64,000 nucleotides of DNA, from the NCBI GenBank assembly GCA_963816745.1, contig CAWFLQ010000003.1:1-64000 (forward strand), in the 5' to 3' direction. The stretch is from VAZQ01 sp963816745 (lineage in GTDB: Bacteria > Pseudomonadota > Alphaproteobacteria > Rhizobiales > Xanthobacteraceae). Positions 17,455 through 26,539 of this stretch are shown here, piece after piece. The notes beneath the pieces are model-generated. The model saw only the letters and a program-made list of their open reading frames with translations. It did not search any database and had not been told where the DNA came from. Position 1 is the stretch's first letter. Every line of letters begins with the position of its first letter. The translations under genes were made by a program, and so were the position numbers.

Positions 17455-18447
17455 ATGACCAGCCGTCGCAGGTGCCGCCTAGGCGTTATTGTCTTCGCCT
17501 TGCTGATATCGCCGGTTTTGGCCGGAGCTTTGTGGGCGCAGAGCGACAATTATCCGTCGCGCACGATCACCCTGCTGGTGCCGTTCCCGCCCGGCGGCAG
17601 CTCCGACACGGTGATCCGTCCCATCGCCCAGAAGGTTGCCGCGAGCCTCGGGCAGACGATCGTCATCGACAACCGCAGCGGCGCCGGCGGCAATGTCGCC
17701 GCGCTCGCGACGAAGCAGGCCGCGCCGGACGGCTATACGTTGTTCCTCGCCAATATGGGTACGCTCTCCGTCAACCCGAGCCTGTACGCGGACCTGCGGT
17801 TCGATCCGGTGAAGGACTTCCAGCCGATCACGCCGATCATTTCCTTTCCGCATATCCTGATCGTCAACGGCGAGAGCCCGATAAAGTCGGTCTCCGAGCT
17901 GGCGGCTTTGGCAAAGTCGAGGCCGGGCGGATTGAGCTTCGGCTCCCAGGGCGTCGGCTCCGGCGGGCAGATCCTGGGTGAAATGTTCAAGAGCGTCGTC
18001 GGCGCCCCGATGGTGCATGTGCCCTATCGGGGCGCGGCTCCCGCCGTCACCGACGTGATGGGCGGCCGGATGGATTTTCTGTTCACCTCGTACATTTCCG
18101 CGGGCGAGCAGGCGCAGGCCGGAAAAGTCCGCATCCTCGCCATCGCGGGAAAAAAGCGCATCGACGCAGCACCTGGTGTGCCGACTATGGCCGAGGCGGG
18201 TTTTCCCGGCCTCGACCTCGAAATGTGGCACGGCATGGTGGCGCCCGCGGGCACGCCGGCGCCGATCGTGAAGAAGCTCAACGAAGAGTTCATCAAGGCG
18301 TCCCGCAGCCCGGACATTCTGCGCATCGTCGAGCAGCAGGCGACCGACATCCTGCTCACGTCGCCGGACGACTTCTCCAAGATGATCGCCGCCGACACCG
18401 CGCGGCTGAGCAAGGTGATCCGGGACGCCGGGATCAAGCTGCAATAG
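17455..18447 (+). CDS. Bug/TctC family periplasmic solute receptor
   Basis: A 330-residue extracytoplasmic receptor of the tripartite tricarboxylate transporter type, binding small carboxylates. The start has a strong GGAGGAA seven bases upstream. The signal peptide is MTSRRRCRLGVIVFALLISP, ending in GALWAQ. Family hallmarks are YPSRTITLLVPFPPGGSSD, IDNRSGAGGNVAA, PDGYTLFLANMG, FDPVKDFQPITPI and VHVPYRGAAPAVTDV. No TctB or TctA membrane genes are nearby, so it is an orphan receptor. Its neighbour upstream is the MetE-like gene. It converges with rplA across a hairpin. Confidence 0.93.
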   Translation: MTSRRRCRLGVIVFALLISPVLAGALWAQSDNYPSRTITLLVPFPPGGSSDTVIRPIAQKVAASLGQTIVIDNRSGAGGNVAALATKQAAPDGYTLFLANMGTLSVNPSLYADLRFDPVKDFQPITPIISFPHILIVNGESPIKSVSELAALAKSRPGGLSFGSQGVGSGGQILGEMFKSVVGAPMVHVPYRGAAPAVTDVMGGRMDFLFTSYISAGEQAQAGKVRILAIAGKKRIDAAPGVPTMAEAGFPGLDLEMWHGMVAPAGTPAPIVKKLNEEFIKASRSPDILRIVEQQATDILLTSPDDFSKMIAADTARLSKVIRDAGIKLQ

Positions 18448-18449
18448 AA

Positions 18450-18480
18450 AGCCAGCCCGAATTCGGTTCGGGGCTGGCTT
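18450..18480. terminator. Hairpin between convergent genes
   Basis: AGCCAGCCC (18450-18458) pairs with GGGCTGGCT (18471-18479) around a 12-nt loop. It sits 2 nt after the receptor stop and 13 nt from the end of the convergent rplA gene, so it can serve both strands. T runs are short. Confidence 0.6.
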
Positions 18481-18493
18481 CGGTAACAACGCG

Positions 18494-19203
18494 CTATTGC
18501 GTGCCGCCGGTCCCGAACAGCGACGCCGGCTCGACCTTCACCCCCGGGCCCATGGTCGAGGAGATGGCGACCCGGTTGATGAAATGCCCTTGGCGCCAGG
18601 GGGCTTGGCCTTCTGCACTGCGTCGGCGAACGCCTTGATGTTCGCGACCAGCTTGTCGGCGGAGAACGACGCCTTGCCGACGCCGGCCTGCACGATGCCG
18701 GCCTTCTCCACCCGGAACTCGACCGAGCCGCCCTTGGCGCCACGCACCGCGGTGGCGACGTCCATGGTGACGGTGCCGACCTTCGGGTTCGGCATCATGC
18801 CGCGCGGACCCAGCACCTTGCCGAGGCGGCCGACCAGCGGCATCAGGTCGGGGGTGGCGATGCAGCGGTCGAAGTCGATATTGCCGGCGTTGACCTTCTC
18901 GACCAGATCCTCGGCACCGACCAGGTCGGCGCCGGCGGCCTTCGCCTCGTCGGCCTTGGGGCCGCGCGCGAACACGGCGACGCGCTGGCTGCGGCCCGAG
19001 CCGTTCGGCAGGTTGACCACGCCGCGCACCATCTGGTCGGCATGGCGCGGATCGACGCCGAGATTCATCGCCACCTCGATCGTCTCGTCGAACTTGGCCT
19101 TGGCGCGCTCCTTGACCATCTTCACCGCCTCTTCGAGCGGATAGAGCTTGGCGCGATCGACGCCTTCGCGAGCGGTCGTGGTGCGTTTTCCGAGATTGGA
19201 CAT
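18494..19203 (-). CDS. rplA: 50S ribosomal protein L1, one frame break
   Basis: The L1 stalk protein and translational repressor of its own mRNA, about 236 residues. I took the second ATG (MSNLGKRTTTAREGVDRAKL) because GGGGAG lies 8 nt upstream; an ATG two codons earlier overlaps the rplK stop. Family signatures include VNLPNGSGRSQRVAVFARGP, LVGRLGKVLGPRGMMPNPK and KGGSVEFRVEKAGIVQAGVG. One missing base near 18585 diverts the frame. In the alternate frame the expected end FINRVAISSTMGPGVKVEPA is present and stops at 18494. It follows rplK directly. Confidence 0.95.
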
Positions 19204-19208
19204 GGCCA

Positions 19209-19637
19209 TTACTCCCCGACCTCGATGCCCATCGAACGGGCGGAGCCTTCCACCATGCGCATGGCGGCTTCGATGGTGTCGCAGTTCAAGTCCTTCATCT
19301 TCTGCTCGGCGATCTCCTTGACCTGCGCCTTGGTCACCTTGCCGACCTTGTCGCGGCCCGGGGTCTTCGATCCGCTCTCGAGCTTGGCCGCTTTCTTGAT
19401 GAAATAGGACACCGGCGGCGTCTTCATCTCGAAGGTGAAGGAGCGGTCCTGGTAGACCGTGATCACCACCGGGATCGGCGATCCCTTTTCCATCTTCTGA
19501 GTCTGCGCGTTGAACTGCTTGCAGAACTCCATGATCGCGAGGCCGCGCTGGCCGAGCGCGGGTCCGATCGGCGGCGACGGATTGGCCGCGCCCGCCGGCA
19601 CCTGCAATTTGATGTATCCGGTGATTTTCTTTGCCAT
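19209..19637 (-). CDS. rplK: 50S ribosomal protein L11
   Basis: A 142-residue protein of the GTPase-associated centre. It begins MAKKITGYIKLQVPAGAANP and continues with SPPIGPALGQRGLAIMEFCK, the N-terminal thiostrepton-site region, and FTFEMKTPPVSYFIKKAA. The C-terminal rRNA-binding domain ends EGSARSMGIEVGE. Length and sequence are standard. It follows nusG by 122 nt. Confidence 0.98.
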   Translation of the reverse strand: MAKKITGYIKLQVPAGAANPSPPIGPALGQRGLAIMEFCKQFNAQTQKMEKGSPIPVVITVYQDRSFTFEMKTPPVSYFIKKAAKLESGSKTPGRDKVGKVTKAQVKEIAEQKMKDLNCDTIEAAMRMVEGSARSMGIEVGE

Positions 19638-19759
19638 GACTTAACTCCTGTGTTGGCCATGCGGCCTGGTTCAGGGTCCGTGGTGCGGATCTAGGCGGTT
19701 GGCAGCCGCCGTCACCTCCCACGTATTTGCTACTAGCTAAACGCTATTCGCCATTCCGT

Positions 19760-20293
19760 CTACAATTTCTCGACTTGCCCCATCTCGAGCTCGACCCGCG
19801 TCGGCCGGCCGAAGATCGAGACCGCGACCTTGAGCCGCGAGCGCCCGTCGTCCACCTCTTCCACCACGCCGTTGAAGGAGGCGAACGGACCTTCCGACAC
19901 GCGGACCTGCTCGCCCACCTCGAACGAGACCGACGGCTTCGGCCGCTCGATGCCCTCCTGCACCTGGTGCAGGATGCGCTGCGCTTCGGCGTCCGAGATC
20001 GGCTTGGGCTTGTTGTCGGCGCCGAGGAAGCCGGTGACCTTCGGCGTGTTCTTGATGAGGTGATAGGCCTCGTCGGTGAGGTCCATCTTCACCAGCACGT
20101 AGCCGGGAAAGAACTTGCGCTCGGCGTCGACCTTCTGGCCGCGGCGCATCTCCACGACCTTTTCCGTCGGCACCATGACCTCGTCGAACAGGTGGTCGAG
20201 GTGGCGCTGCTTAGCCTGCTCGCGGATCGAATCGGCGACCTTGCGCTCGAAATTCGAATAGGCCTGGACGATGTACCAGTGCTTGTCCGTCAT
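19760..20293 (-). CDS. nusG: Transcription termination/antitermination protein NusG
   Basis: A 177-residue NusG that binds RNA polymerase through the NGN domain and couples it to Rho or the ribosome through a KOW domain. The NGN domain begins MTDKHWYIVQAYSNFERKVA and has AERKFFPGYVLVKMDLTDEA. The KOW motif is FEVGEQVRVSEGPFASFNGV followed by VEEVDDGRSRLKVAVSIFGR. Length is normal. It lies 13 nt downstream of secE in the same transcript. Confidence 0.98.
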   Translation of the reverse strand: MTDKHWYIVQAYSNFERKVADSIREQAKQRHLDHLFDEVMVPTEKVVEMRRGQKVDAERKFFPGYVLVKMDLTDEAYHLIKNTPKVTGFLGADNKPKPISDAEAQRILHQVQEGIERPKPSVSFEVGEQVRVSEGPFASFNGVVEEVDDGRSRLKVAVSIFGRPTRVELEMGQVEKL

Positions 20294-20306
20294 TCCGCCG
20301 GCTCCT

Positions 20307-20498
20307 TCAACCGCCGATGCCGAGCACGAGGGTCACGACAAAACGCATGACCTGGTCCGCCACCAGAAAGAAGACCGAGGCGACCGCGACCATCACGAAG
20401 ACCATGGCGGTGGTGACCGCCGTCTCGCGCCTGGTCGGCCAGGTCACCTTCTGGGCCTCGGTGCGTACTTCCTGCAGGAACTTGAATGGACTGATCAT
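20307..20498 (-). CDS. secE: Preprotein translocase subunit SecE
   Basis: A 63-residue single-span SecE, the short alphaproteobacterial form. The cytoplasmic amphipathic helix is FKFLQEVRTEAQKVTWPTRR, with the conserved VTWPTRRET, and is followed by one membrane helix (TAMVFVMVAVASVFFLVADQ). It clamps SecY in the inner membrane. It lies between tRNA-Trp and nusG, the standard order. Confidence 0.97.
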   Translation of the reverse strand: MISPFKFLQEVRTEAQKVTWPTRRETAVTTAMVFVMVAVASVFFLVADQVMRFVVTLVLGIGG

Positions 20499-20577
20499 AG
20501 TCTACCTGCCGCTGTCTCGGGTGCGCGGCCACATCCCATTGAAAATACTAAACTTTTCGACTGAGCCGGGCTACGCC

Positions 20578-20653
20578 TGGCAGGAGTGGAGGGACTCGAA
20601 CCCCCAACCCCCGGTTTTGGAGACCGGTGCTCTAGCCATTGAGCTACACTCCT
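20578..20653 (-). tRNA. tRNA-Trp (CCA)
   Basis: A 76-nt cloverleaf on the minus strand starting AGGAGTGTAGCTCAATGG. The anticodon stem CCGGT/ACCGG encloses loop CTCCAAA, anticodon CCA. The T-arm has GGTTCGAGTCC, the acceptor stem pairs AGGAGTG with CACTCCT, and the 3' CCA is encoded. It sits between tuf and secE, the usual position in proteobacteria. Confidence 0.97.
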
Positions 20654-20727
20654 CCGGAAGCGCTTGCGGCGGCCCCGAGGCCCGCCGCGAGGTTGTAAAT
20701 GCATGAACAGGGGCACCTTTGCAAGTC

Positions 20728-20815
20728 GTAGGTTGGGTCGAGCGCTTTTGCGAGACCCAACAGCCACGAAATCCGCTCGGGGGCGTTGGGTCTCGCTGCG
20801 CTCGACCCAACCTAC
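20728..20815. repeat. Composite inverted repeat downstream of tuf
   Basis: Two nested perfect inverted repeats: outer 17-bp arms GTAGGTTGGGTCGAGCG (20728-20744 with 20799-20815) and inner 11-bp arms CGAGACCCAAC (20751-20761 with 20785-20795). Each half can also fold alone. It ends 7 bp from the tuf stop and may act as terminator or be a mobile palindromic element. Confidence 0.75.
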
Positions 20816-20822
20816 CTCCGCC

Positions 20823-22031
<1,209 letters not shown>

Positions 22032-22293
22032 CTGCCTGCTCTCTCTCGTTTCCCCTCGACGGTATGGAAGGTATTTGGGCCACCCGTGCGGGGCCGCCTG
22101 TTAGATAGGATGGAGCGGTGGAAAAGGAAGAACTTTCGGCGCTCCAGCCGCGAGTCGCCGGAGCACCCGGGGCGGCGCGTCGGATAGAGCCCCTGGGCTC
22201 GTTTCGCAAGAGCCAAATGCCGGACGCGGGCACTTACGCAGTCCGGAGATTGCAATCCCCGGTGGAGGGCGCGCGCCGACTGTGCGGTCCGCG

Positions 22294-22644
22294 CTATTTG
22301 CCGTCCTTGCTGTCCGGCTTCTTGTCGGCCGCGGCCTTCTGCGCCGCCTGCAGCTGCTCCACGCTCTTTTGCAGGCTCGTCACGAGTGTCTTGAGCGCGA
22401 CGACCTCGCTTTTGAGCGCGGCGATCTCATTGTTGGCCGTGGTCAGCCGCTGCCGCGTGTCGAGCGTGGCCTTGGTCAACAGCTGCTGGAGCACATTGAC
22501 GTTGCTCTGCAGGCAACCCGTTCGCTTGTCGAGCCCCGCAGCCTTGGTGCAGTCCTCGACCCCGGCGATATCCTGCGCCGCTGCGAGACCCGGCGCGATT
22601 GCGAGCAGCCCCAGGCATGTCACCGCGATCCTGATCATCTTCAC
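22294..22644 (-). CDS. Small exported coiled-coil protein
   Basis: A 116-residue protein with a signal peptide (MKMIRIAVTCLGLLAIAPGL, cleavage at AAAQ). The mature N-terminal region has two Cys (VEDCTKAAGLDKRTGCLQSN) that could form a disulphide. Residues ~50-105 form a heptad-like coiled coil (ANNEIAALKSEVVALKTLVT) ending in a Lys/Asp-rich tail. A periplasmic oligomer is likely. Its function is unknown. It lies alone between tuf and a chemoreceptor gene. Confidence 0.7.
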   Translation of the reverse strand: MKMIRIAVTCLGLLAIAPGLAAAQDIAGVEDCTKAAGLDKRTGCLQSNVNVLQQLLTKATLDTRQRLTTANNEIAALKSEVVALKTLVTSLQKSVEQLQAAQKAAADKKPDSKDGK

Positions 22645-22735
22645 CTCACACTAGTGTCCCGGTTCGACGTTCGTATTATCTTGCAGCACATACTTTTGCG
22701 AACGCGAAGGACGCGCGGCAGCATTGGTAGGAACG

Positions 22736-24670
22736 TCAAATCCGCCGCACTAGCCGAAGCCGGCCGTGGGCGGCTTGATGCACCGGCGCGGTGGCGGCGG
22801 CAAGGCGGAAGAAGGCGACCCGCTCGTCCATGGCCGCGGCCTGGCTCTCGAGCGCCTTCGCAGTCGCCGCGTTCTCCTCGACCAACGCCGTGTTCTGCTG
22901 GGTGACCTGGTCGATCTGCGCGAGCGTCTTGTTGACCTGCTCCAGGCCGCCCGCCTGCTCGGCGCTAGCGGCGGCGATATCCGACACGATGCCGGCAACC
23001 TTCCCGATCGACGCGACGATCTCGTCGAGCGAGGCGCCGGCGCGGTTGACGAGCTCAACGCCCTCCTGCACCTGCCCGGAACTGTTGACGATCAGGTCCT
23101 TGATGTCCCTGGCCGCCTGTGCGGAGCGTTGCGCCAGGCTGCGGACCTCCGAAGCGACCACGGCAAAGCCGCGCCCCGCCTCCCCCGCCCGCGCCGCCTC
23201 CACCGCCGCGTTCAGCGCCAAGAGATTGGTCTGCCGTGCAATCTCGTCGATCACGCCGATGATGTCGGAAATCTTGCGCGAGGACTCCTCGATCCGCGAC
23301 ATGGCCGCGACCGCGTCACGCGCCACCGCGCCGCCGCGTTCGGCGACCGCATGCGTCTCGGTCGCGAACCGATTGGCCTGCCGGGCGTTCTCGGCGTTCT
23401 TTTTCACGGTCACGGAGACCTGCTCCATCGAGGCCGATGCCTCTTCCAGGCTCGCCGCCTGCTCCGCGGTTCGCCCGGAGAGATCGGTCGTGCTGGTCGA
23501 AATCTCCATGGCGGCGTTGGCGACCTCACGCGCCGTCTGCTTGATGTCGGCGATGGTCGCACCGATCCGCTCGGCCATCGCATTGGCGTCGTTCTTCAAG
23601 GTGGCGAACGCCCCCTGGTAATCGGCGTCGATGCGCCGTGTCATGTCGCCCCCTGAGAGTGCGCCGAGCATCACGACGAGATCGTCAAGCGCGTTCGCGA
23701 CGTTCTCGCACAGCGTATTGAGCCCAGCTGCGATATTGCCGATGACGCCGCTCTTGCCCCCGATCGCGACACGCTGCGAGAAGTCGCCGGCGACCGCCGC
23801 CCTGACGATGCTGCCGAACGCGGCGTCGAGCTCGTCGGCGGCGCGGCGGTCCCTTGCGGCCTTCTCTTCCGCCTCGCCCTCGGCCTTTTCGGCGAGCATC
23901 GTCCTGATGCGATTGACCGCCCTGGCGGTCTCGCCGATCTCGTCCTTGCGCTCGGTGCCGGCGATCTCGATGTTCTCGCCCCGCGCGAGCCTGTCGAGAT
24001 TGCCGACGAGCGTGCGGAGCGGGCCGGTGACCCCAAATCGGCAGATCAGGAAGGCGAGCGCGATGCCGATGGTCAGAATCAGAACCATCACGATCCAAGT
24101 GAGGCGGATCGTGGAATCGGTCTCCCTGCTCAGCTCCTCCGACCCTTTCTGGAGCTCATGGCCCAATTGGTCACGCACGTCGGCGATGGCCGCGATGATT
24201 TTTTCGGTCAGCGGATCGATGCGCGTCTGCATCAGTTCCCGCATCTTGTCGTCCGCGTAGGTGAGCCTCAGCTCGATCAGCGACTTGCTGATCCGCTGGA
24301 GGTCCTTGATGTCGGACTCGATGCTTTCAACCTGCCGGGCGTGCTTCGCGGCCTTCTCTCTGATCACGCCCGCCAGCCGAATGGCGTCTTCGAGCGTCGG
24401 GTCGAATCGCGGGATGAGCTTGCCGAAGTTCTCGTAGTTCGTCTCCGCGATCAGGCGGTAGCTGAGCATCTGGAATTGCGTGATCGCCTGGTTCAACTGC
24501 GGCGCCGTCGCCTCGGCCTGGGCCTGGTTGTCGATGAACGCCGAATAGGCGGTGTTGATGTGGGCCATGCGGCCGGCCGCGAACCACACTCCGCCCGCGA
24601 CCATGACGCCAATCAGGACGAGAACGGCGACGATCTTGCTGAGAATGCGGAAACGAGTCAGCAGAATCAT
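22736..24670 (-). CDS. Methyl-accepting chemotaxis protein
   Basis: A 644-residue transmembrane chemoreceptor. TM1 is near residues 11-31 (IVAVLVLIGVMVAGGVWFAA). A helical periplasmic ligand domain spans ~35-188, TM2 is ~190-210 (LTWIVMVLILTIGIALAFLI), and a HAMP domain follows at ~212-265 (GPLRTLVGNLDRLARGENIE). A second HAMP-like segment lies around 285-380. The signalling tip is canonical (EIARQTNLLALNAAVEAARA, then GEAGRGFAVVASEVRSLAQR), so it should couple to CheA/CheW. No che genes are in the window, so it is a stand-alone receptor. I cannot predict its ligand. Confidence 0.95.
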   Translation of the reverse strand: MILLTRFRILSKIVAVLVLIGVMVAGGVWFAAGRMAHINTAYSAFIDNQAQAEATAPQLNQAITQFQMLSYRLIAETNYENFGKLIPRFDPTLEDAIRLAGVIREKAAKHARQVESIESDIKDLQRISKSLIELRLTYADDKMRELMQTRIDPLTEKIIAAIADVRDQLGHELQKGSEELSRETDSTIRLTWIVMVLILTIGIALAFLICRFGVTGPLRTLVGNLDRLARGENIEIAGTERKDEIGETARAVNRIRTMLAEKAEGEAEEKAARDRRAADELDAAFGSIVRAAVAGDFSQRVAIGGKSGVIGNIAAGLNTLCENVANALDDLVVMLGALSGGDMTRRIDADYQGAFATLKNDANAMAERIGATIADIKQTAREVANAAMEISTSTTDLSGRTAEQAASLEEASASMEQVSVTVKKNAENARQANRFATETHAVAERGGAVARDAVAAMSRIEESSRKISDIIGVIDEIARQTNLLALNAAVEAARAGEAGRGFAVVASEVRSLAQRSAQAARDIKDLIVNSSGQVQEGVELVNRAGASLDEIVASIGKVAGIVSDIAAASAEQAGGLEQVNKTLAQIDQVTQQNTALVEENAATAKALESQAAAMDERVAFFRLAAATAPVHQAAHGRLRLVRRI

Positions 24671-24897
24671 TTTTGCTCGTCACCGGTCCGGGGCGGAATT
24701 TTGAGTTGCAACGCGCTCCTGGTCGTCGCTCAGGCCGCCCGAGACCTCATCGAACCTGCAGCGGGCACCGCCGAAAATGCATGCGACATATGTAGAATAC
24801 GCTAACGCGAGTTAACAGTTGTTTAACCATCGATGTCTGATCGGGAATCGCAATTGCTCACGCAAGGAGCGCGGCAAAGCGCAGTGGGCGCTACACC

Positions 24898-25188
24898 TTG
24901 TTGCGTGCAGGTGTCGGCGTGTGCGGCGCTTTGGTCGTCTATTTCGTGCTCAAGTCGGGCATGGTCGACGGCGCGCTGTTCCCGAAATTCGACAAGCTTG
25001 CCATGGAGTGGGTGCGCGTGCCGGATGGCCCTGTGCCGATGACGTTCGTGGTGCCGTCCAAGGACCTCGCGCTCTTGACCGTCTGGTGTTTTCTGGCGGG
25101 CCTCTCGGAGGTTCTGGTGCCGAGCATCCTGGCGGGTACCGAACGCCAGCTTTCCGAGGCGTCCGCGTCGAAATCGACCGCCAAGTAG
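24898..25188 (+). CDS. Small membrane protein, start uncertain
   Basis: About 96 residues with two probable membrane segments: VGVCGALVVYFVLKSGM (~6-22) and DLALLTVWCFLAGLSEVLVP (~56-75). A periplasmic loop lies between them (FDKLAMEWVRVPDGPVPMTF). The TTG used here is weak. An ATG at 24833 (MSDRESQLLTQGARQSA) lies in another frame and would join this frame after one indel near 24890, so the true protein is probably ~118 residues. It diverges from the chemoreceptor gene and converges with a Bug receptor gene. I do not recognise the family. Confidence 0.55.
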   Translation: MLRAGVGVCGALVVYFVLKSGMVDGALFPKFDKLAMEWVRVPDGPVPMTFVVPSKDLALLTVWCFLAGLSEVLVPSILAGTERQLSEASASKSTAK

Positions 25189-25222
25189 AGTTCCGACATC
25201 TCGCCCGTAACGGACATCCACT

Positions 25223-26209
25223 TCAGGGAGTGCGAGCGATCCGCTCCAGCACCGGTTTCCAAGCTTGTTGCTCGGCATGGACGAACGCCAGCAGCTCCGC
25301 CGGCGTCATCGGATTGGGGTAGTTGCCGGTCGTTTCCAGCTTGGTCTTGGTCGCGGGATCGGTGACCGCCGCCCGCAGATCGTCGCTCAGCTTGCGCACG
25401 ATGGCGTCGGGCGTGCCGACCGGCGCGACCAGCGCGAGCCAGCCGCGGGCTTTGAAGTCGGGCAGCGTTTCCGCGACGGTCGGCAGATCGGGAAAATCCG
25501 GCAGCCGCTTGGCCGAGCCGACGGCGAGCGCCTTGATCGATCCGGTCTGAAGCGCGCCCTGTAGCGGCGGAAGGCCGTCGATGATCAGGGGCACACGTCC
25601 GGCGATGACGTCGCTGAGCGCCTGCGCCGGGCCGCCGAGATAGGGCACCATGAGCAGCTCGATCCCCGCCCTTTCCTGCAAGGCTTCGCCGCTCAGGTGG
25701 GACAGCGTCCCGCGACCGGTCGCGACATAGTGGATGTCCTTCGGTCGCTTTTTCGCGAGCGCGATGAATTCCGGCAGCGTGGTCACGCCGAGCGAGGACG
25801 CCACACAAAAGAAGAACGGCTGCTCGCCCACGAACCCGACCGGTGAGAAGTCGCGCGGCACGTCGAGCGGCAGGTTGGCCTGCAGCCCCGGCAGCGTCAC
25901 GAAGGCGGACGAGGCCGGCATATAGAGGGTGTAGCCATCGGGCGCCGCGGCGGCGGCGGTTCGCGCCGCGATGGAGCCGCCGGCGCCCGGGTGATTGAGC
26001 GAGATGACCTGCCGGCCCCACATCTGCGACAGGCGGTCGGCGACAAGTCGCAGGAGCGCATCGGGCGAGCCGCCCGGAGCCGAATGGGTGATGATCCGCA
26101 CCGGCCTATTGGGGTAGTCCTGCGCTTGCGCCAGCGCGAGGCGCGATAACGCCGGCAGCGCGACGGCTCCCGCTGCCAGGCGCAGAAATCGACGACGTTG
26201 ACGTTGCAT
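25223..26209 (-). CDS. Bug/TctC family periplasmic solute receptor
   Basis: A 328-residue receptor. I chose the internal ATG giving MQRQRRRFLRLAAGAVALPA because it opens on a twin-arginine-like signal peptide ending at ALAQAQ. Family motifs are YPNRPVRIITHSAPGGSPDA, LNHPGAGGSIAARTA, PDGYTLYMPASSAF, PRDFSPVGFVGEQPF and MVPYLGGPAQALSDV. The C-terminus ends in the usual helical segment (AFVHAEQQAWKPVLERI). No cognate TctA/TctB genes are near. The acyl-CoA synthetase/SDR pair diverges from it, so the ligand may be a carboxylate later activated with CoA. Confidence 0.92.
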   Translation of the reverse strand: MQRQRRRFLRLAAGAVALPALSRLALAQAQDYPNRPVRIITHSAPGGSPDALLRLVADRLSQMWGRQVISLNHPGAGGSIAARTAAAAAPDGYTLYMPASSAFVTLPGLQANLPLDVPRDFSPVGFVGEQPFFFCVASSLGVTTLPEFIALAKKRPKDIHYVATGRGTLSHLSGEALQERAGIELLMVPYLGGPAQALSDVIAGRVPLIIDGLPPLQGALQTGSIKALAVGSAKRLPDFPDLPTVAETLPDFKARGWLALVAPVGTPDAIVRKLSDDLRAAVTDPATKTKLETTGNYPNPMTPAELLAFVHAEQQAWKPVLERIARTP

Positions 26210-26539
26210 GATGTCCCGCTGGAGTTGTTTTGCTGGCCCCAGCGTATCAGCGCGCGGCCACGGTCGCGAGACCTCATCGCGCGCCCGTTGGCCGCAGTGG
26301 ATGGTGAGGCAGCGGATCAACCCGGCATGCGGCATCGGGTCCAAGGTCCTCTATTTCGCACAGAGAAACGGGCGAAAACATCCTTGCCGGATCGCGCGGG
26401 GCTCACTAGGATCAAGTGACCCGACCGGCGTGGGCCCGCGCGGCCGCAACTCCGATGTGAGGATGACCATGGCCATTGTCAACGTGGAGCATGCGCGCGA
26501 TCTCGCGCCGTGGTCCGCCCGGGCGCTCGGCGCCACGCC
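26210..26539. other. Divergent region between a Bug receptor and the acyl-CoA synthetase
   Basis: About 330 bases without a supported gene. It presumably holds promoters for both divergent genes. The synthetase start is uncertain (GTG at 26510 or 26540), so its 5' boundary may lie up to 30 bases earlier. Confidence 0.4.

Noticed and set aside
22111..22118. TGGAGCGG near tuf matching the 3' end of tRNA-Gly, as a possible attachment site
   Set aside because: Only eight bases are identical before the sequences diverge, too short to call an attachment repeat.
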